Below are positions 6,210 to 7,656 of a DNA stretch of 7,656 nt, one piece after another. The number at the start of each line of letters is the position of its first letter. Position 1 is the first letter of the stretch. A program made the translations under genes and the position numbers. This DNA is from Bacteroidota bacterium (GTDB lineage: Bacteria > Bacteroidota > Rhodothermia > Rhodothermales > JAAAOL01), in NCBI GenBank assembly GCA_009908885.1, contig JAAAOL010000324.1:1-7656 (forward strand). The letters are read 5' to 3'. The notes under the pieces were generated by a model. The model was not told the DNA's origin. It ran no database searches and was given only the letters and a program-made list of their open reading frames with translations.

Positions 6210-7262
6210 ATGTCCCTCACCCAACACCGCACCCAGATCGACGAGTACGACTTCCGCAGCCTGCACCCCCGCGTGCGGTTCGGAACGGCCAGCGACCGGT
6301 ACGCGGGATGGATCGGCCAGATCTATCCGGAGCGCTACGCGACGAAGATCAAGAGCCGGACGCGGCGGCTGGGCGGCGAGACGTACGAAGAGCGCACGCT
6401 GCCGGTCGCCTCGGTGGCCGACTACTTCGAGCACTTCGGCGTGCTGGAGCTGGACTTCACCTTCTACCGTCCACTCCTGGACGCCGACGGCGAGCCGTCG
6501 AACACGCTGTTCGTCCTCCAGCAGTACGCCGAGCATGCCCCAGACGGCGCCCGCTTTCTGCTGAAGGCGCCGCAGACCTACTTCGCCCGCACGCTCCGCC
6601 GCAGCCGGGGCGGCGAGACGCGCTACGTGGACAACGCCGAGTTCCTGAACGCCGAGGCGTACGTCCGCCAGTTTCACGAGCCCGCGCAGCGCGTGCTGGG
6701 CGACCGCCTCGTCGGCTTCATCTTCCAGCAGGAGTACCAGCGCGTCCGCGAGAGCCCGAGTCCGGAGGAGAACGTGGCCGAGCTGGACGGCTTCTTCAGC
6801 ACCATCCCGGGCGACGTGCAGGCCCACCTCGAACTGCGTTCCGAGCATCTGCTCGCCCCGCCCTACTTCGGCTGGCTGGAGGATCGCGGCCTCGGCTTCG
6901 TCTTCAGCCACTGGACCTGGCTGCCCCCCATCCGCGACCAGTGGCGGCTGTGCGGCGAGCGCTTCACGGCGGCGAATGGCGAGGTCGTCGCCCGCCTGCT
7001 TACCCCGCGCGACGTGAAGTACGCCAAGGCGTATGCGGCGGCCTATCCGTTCGACCGGGCCGTGCCCGAGATCGCCGAGACGCAGCAGGCCCGCGACATG
7101 GTGCTGGACGCGACGGCGCTCATCTTCCAGGCCCAGAAGCAGCAGGCCACGCTCAACCTCATCGCCAACAACCGCGCCTGGGGCAACGCGCCCGCCCTGG
7201 CCCAGGCCATCGCCCATCGCATGGTGGACGAGGTGGAAAAACGGCAGGGTGAGAGTGGGTGA
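6210..7262 (+). CDS. DUF72 domain protein (YecE-like)
   Basis: A protein of 350 residues from the DUF72/YecE family, which has a TIM-barrel-like fold and no agreed biochemical function. Family landmarks are RFGTASDRYAGWIGQIYP (23-40), YFEHFGVLELDFTFYRP (72-88), FLLKAP (116-121), LVGFIFQQ (167-174), HLELR (206-210) and a closing NNRAWGNAPALA (320-331) that corresponds to the usual C-terminal asparagine/alanine motif. Most family members have about 240-280 residues. The excess lies in a 20-residue N-terminal lead, an insert between about 41 and 70, and the 265-315 region. The final residues after EVEK are encoded inside the purine-rich repeat that fills the intergenic gap, so the true ancestral C-terminus may have been shorter. 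The start ATG at 6210 has no Shine-Dalgarno sequence. It is the last gene of the plus-strand run and converges on the VOC gene. Confidence 0.88.
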   Translation: MSLTQHRTQIDEYDFRSLHPRVRFGTASDRYAGWIGQIYPERYATKIKSRTRRLGGETYEERTLPVASVADYFEHFGVLELDFTFYRPLLDADGEPSNTLFVLQQYAEHAPDGARFLLKAPQTYFARTLRRSRGGETRYVDNAEFLNAEAYVRQFHEPAQRVLGDRLVGFIFQQEYQRVRESPSPEENVAELDGFFSTIPGDVQAHLELRSEHLLAPPYFGWLEDRGLGFVFSHWTWLPPIRDQWRLCGERFTAANGEVVARLLTPRDVKYAKAYAAAYPFDRAVPEIAETQQARDMVLDATALIFQAQKQQATLNLIANNRAWGNAPALAQAIAHRMVDEVEKRQGESG

Positions 7263-7351
7263 ATGCGGGAAAGGGAGAGCGGGTGAGGGGGAGTGGTTGA
7301 GACAGACGCCCCACCTCTCCCTTTCTCCCGCTCTCCCACTCCCCCGCTCTC
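7246..7351. repeat. Purine/pyrimidine-skewed imperfect inverted repeat, possible bidirectional terminator
   Basis: The left half of the gap is nearly all A/G and the right half nearly all C/T. GCGGG plus AAAGGGAGAG (7265-7279) pairs with CTCTCCCTTT (7315-7324) and CCCGC (7327-7331), giving 15 bp interrupted by one 2-base bulge, with a 35-base loop. GAGAGCGGG occurs on the left at 7276-7284, and its complement occurs twice on the right, near 7328-7336 and at 7343-7351, so several alternative pairings exist. It lies between convergent genes, where it could end transcription from both sides. There is no T-run. The repetition suggests a dispersed intergenic element; that is inference. Confidence 0.6.
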
Positions 7352-7352
7352 A

Positions 7353-7656
7353 TCAAGAACGCTCGACCAGGTGCATGATCGAGAACGTGGCCCCCTGCGG
7401 GTCGTCGATGACGGCGAAGCGCCCGACGTCGGGGATGTCCGTGGGGGGAACGCAGACTCTGCCGCCGAGGGCCTCCACCTGCTCGGCAGCGGCGTCGACG
7501 TCCTCCACGGCGAAGTAGGTCATCCAGTGCGAGGGCATGTCGCCCCACTCCTCGGTCATCTGCATCATGCCGCCGGACGGGTGGTGCTCGTCGCGCATGA
7601 AGGAGGTGTACGGACCGTGGTCCATCTCTTGCGTCTGGGCGCCCCACCCGAAGAGG
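7353..7656 (-). CDS. Glyoxalase/VOC-superfamily protein, C-terminal part (5' end outside window)
   Basis: The reading frame is open from the TGA at 7353-7355 to the window edge, giving 100 residues of an incomplete protein. The first visible residues read LFGWGAQ, the usual VOC 'FGW' element that comes about 25 residues into a domain, so the ATG at 7625 is internal and not the start. Downstream are GGMMQMT, the WMTYFAVEDVDAAAEQVEAL strand-helix unit, GGRV, DIPDVGRFAVIDDPQGA and FSIM, which make up a beta-alpha-beta-beta-beta module. The ending resembles the Cfp30B-like group of small or two-domain VOC proteins. The substrate cannot be told from this fragment. Metal ligands cannot be assigned safely without the missing N-terminus. 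It converges with the DUF72 gene across the repeat. Confidence 0.85.
   Translation of the reverse strand, partial: LFGWGAQTQEMDHGPYTSFMRDEHHPSGGMMQMTEEWGDMPSHWMTYFAVEDVDAAAEQVEALGGRVCVPPTDIPDVGRFAVIDDPQGATFSIMHLVERS

Noticed and set aside
5108..7252. A 714-residue open frame on the plus strand crossing the flippase-like and DUF72 genes.
   Set aside because: Out of frame with both genes and rich in Arg, Pro, Ala and Gly. It crosses a gene boundary, which argues for a chance stop-free frame.
1..7656. Search for CRISPR repeats, transposases, att sites, toxin-antitoxin or defence genes.
   Set aside because: No regularly spaced repeats, terminal inverted repeats or proteins of these classes are seen. 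The content is ordinary chromosomal genes.

Overview
The window looks like a chromosomal housekeeping segment of a high-GC member of the Bacteroidota/Rhodothermota group, most likely Rhodothermales. The main reason is the long gene on the minus strand near the left end. Its two-propeller layout, family-specific N-terminal phrases and C-terminal sorting-like domain point to PorZ, a component of the type IX secretion system (T9SS), which is confined to this group. The near absence of Shine-Dalgarno sequences and the candidate promoters resembling TTG-N20-TAnnTTyG fit the same assignment. The exact genus cannot be read from the sequence.

Layout, left to right. (1) 33-198: two minus-strand tRNA genes, tRNA-His(GTG) followed by tRNA-Glu(TTC) in the direction of transcription, with a candidate promoter at 216-247. 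(2) 289-4240: a minus-strand run, in transcription order a PHP-domain phosphoesterase, ribH (lumazine synthase, riboflavin pathway) and the PorZ-like gene, which runs towards the tRNAs. The gaps are 84, 133 and about 90 bases. (3) 4241-4430: a divergent intergenic region with two short hairpins and room for promoters in both directions. (4) 4431-7262: a plus-strand run of a HIT-family nucleotide-binding protein, a TIGR00374/UPF0104-type membrane protein (flippase-like) and a DUF72 protein, with gaps of 63 and 36 bases, possibly one operon. (5) 7246-7351: a purine/pyrimidine-skewed inverted repeat between convergent genes, which also encodes the last few codons of the DUF72 protein. (6) 7353-7656: the C-terminal part of a glyoxalase/VOC-superfamily gene on the minus strand, cut by the window edge.

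All seven protein genes end in TGA. I see no defence system, CRISPR array, transposase, phage gene or recombinase. The genes belong to recognisable families and do not form an obvious new system. The items most worth a second look are the PorZ orthologue, the convergent repeat, the HIT protein lacking its family's cysteine pair, and the DUF72 protein, which is longer than usual.
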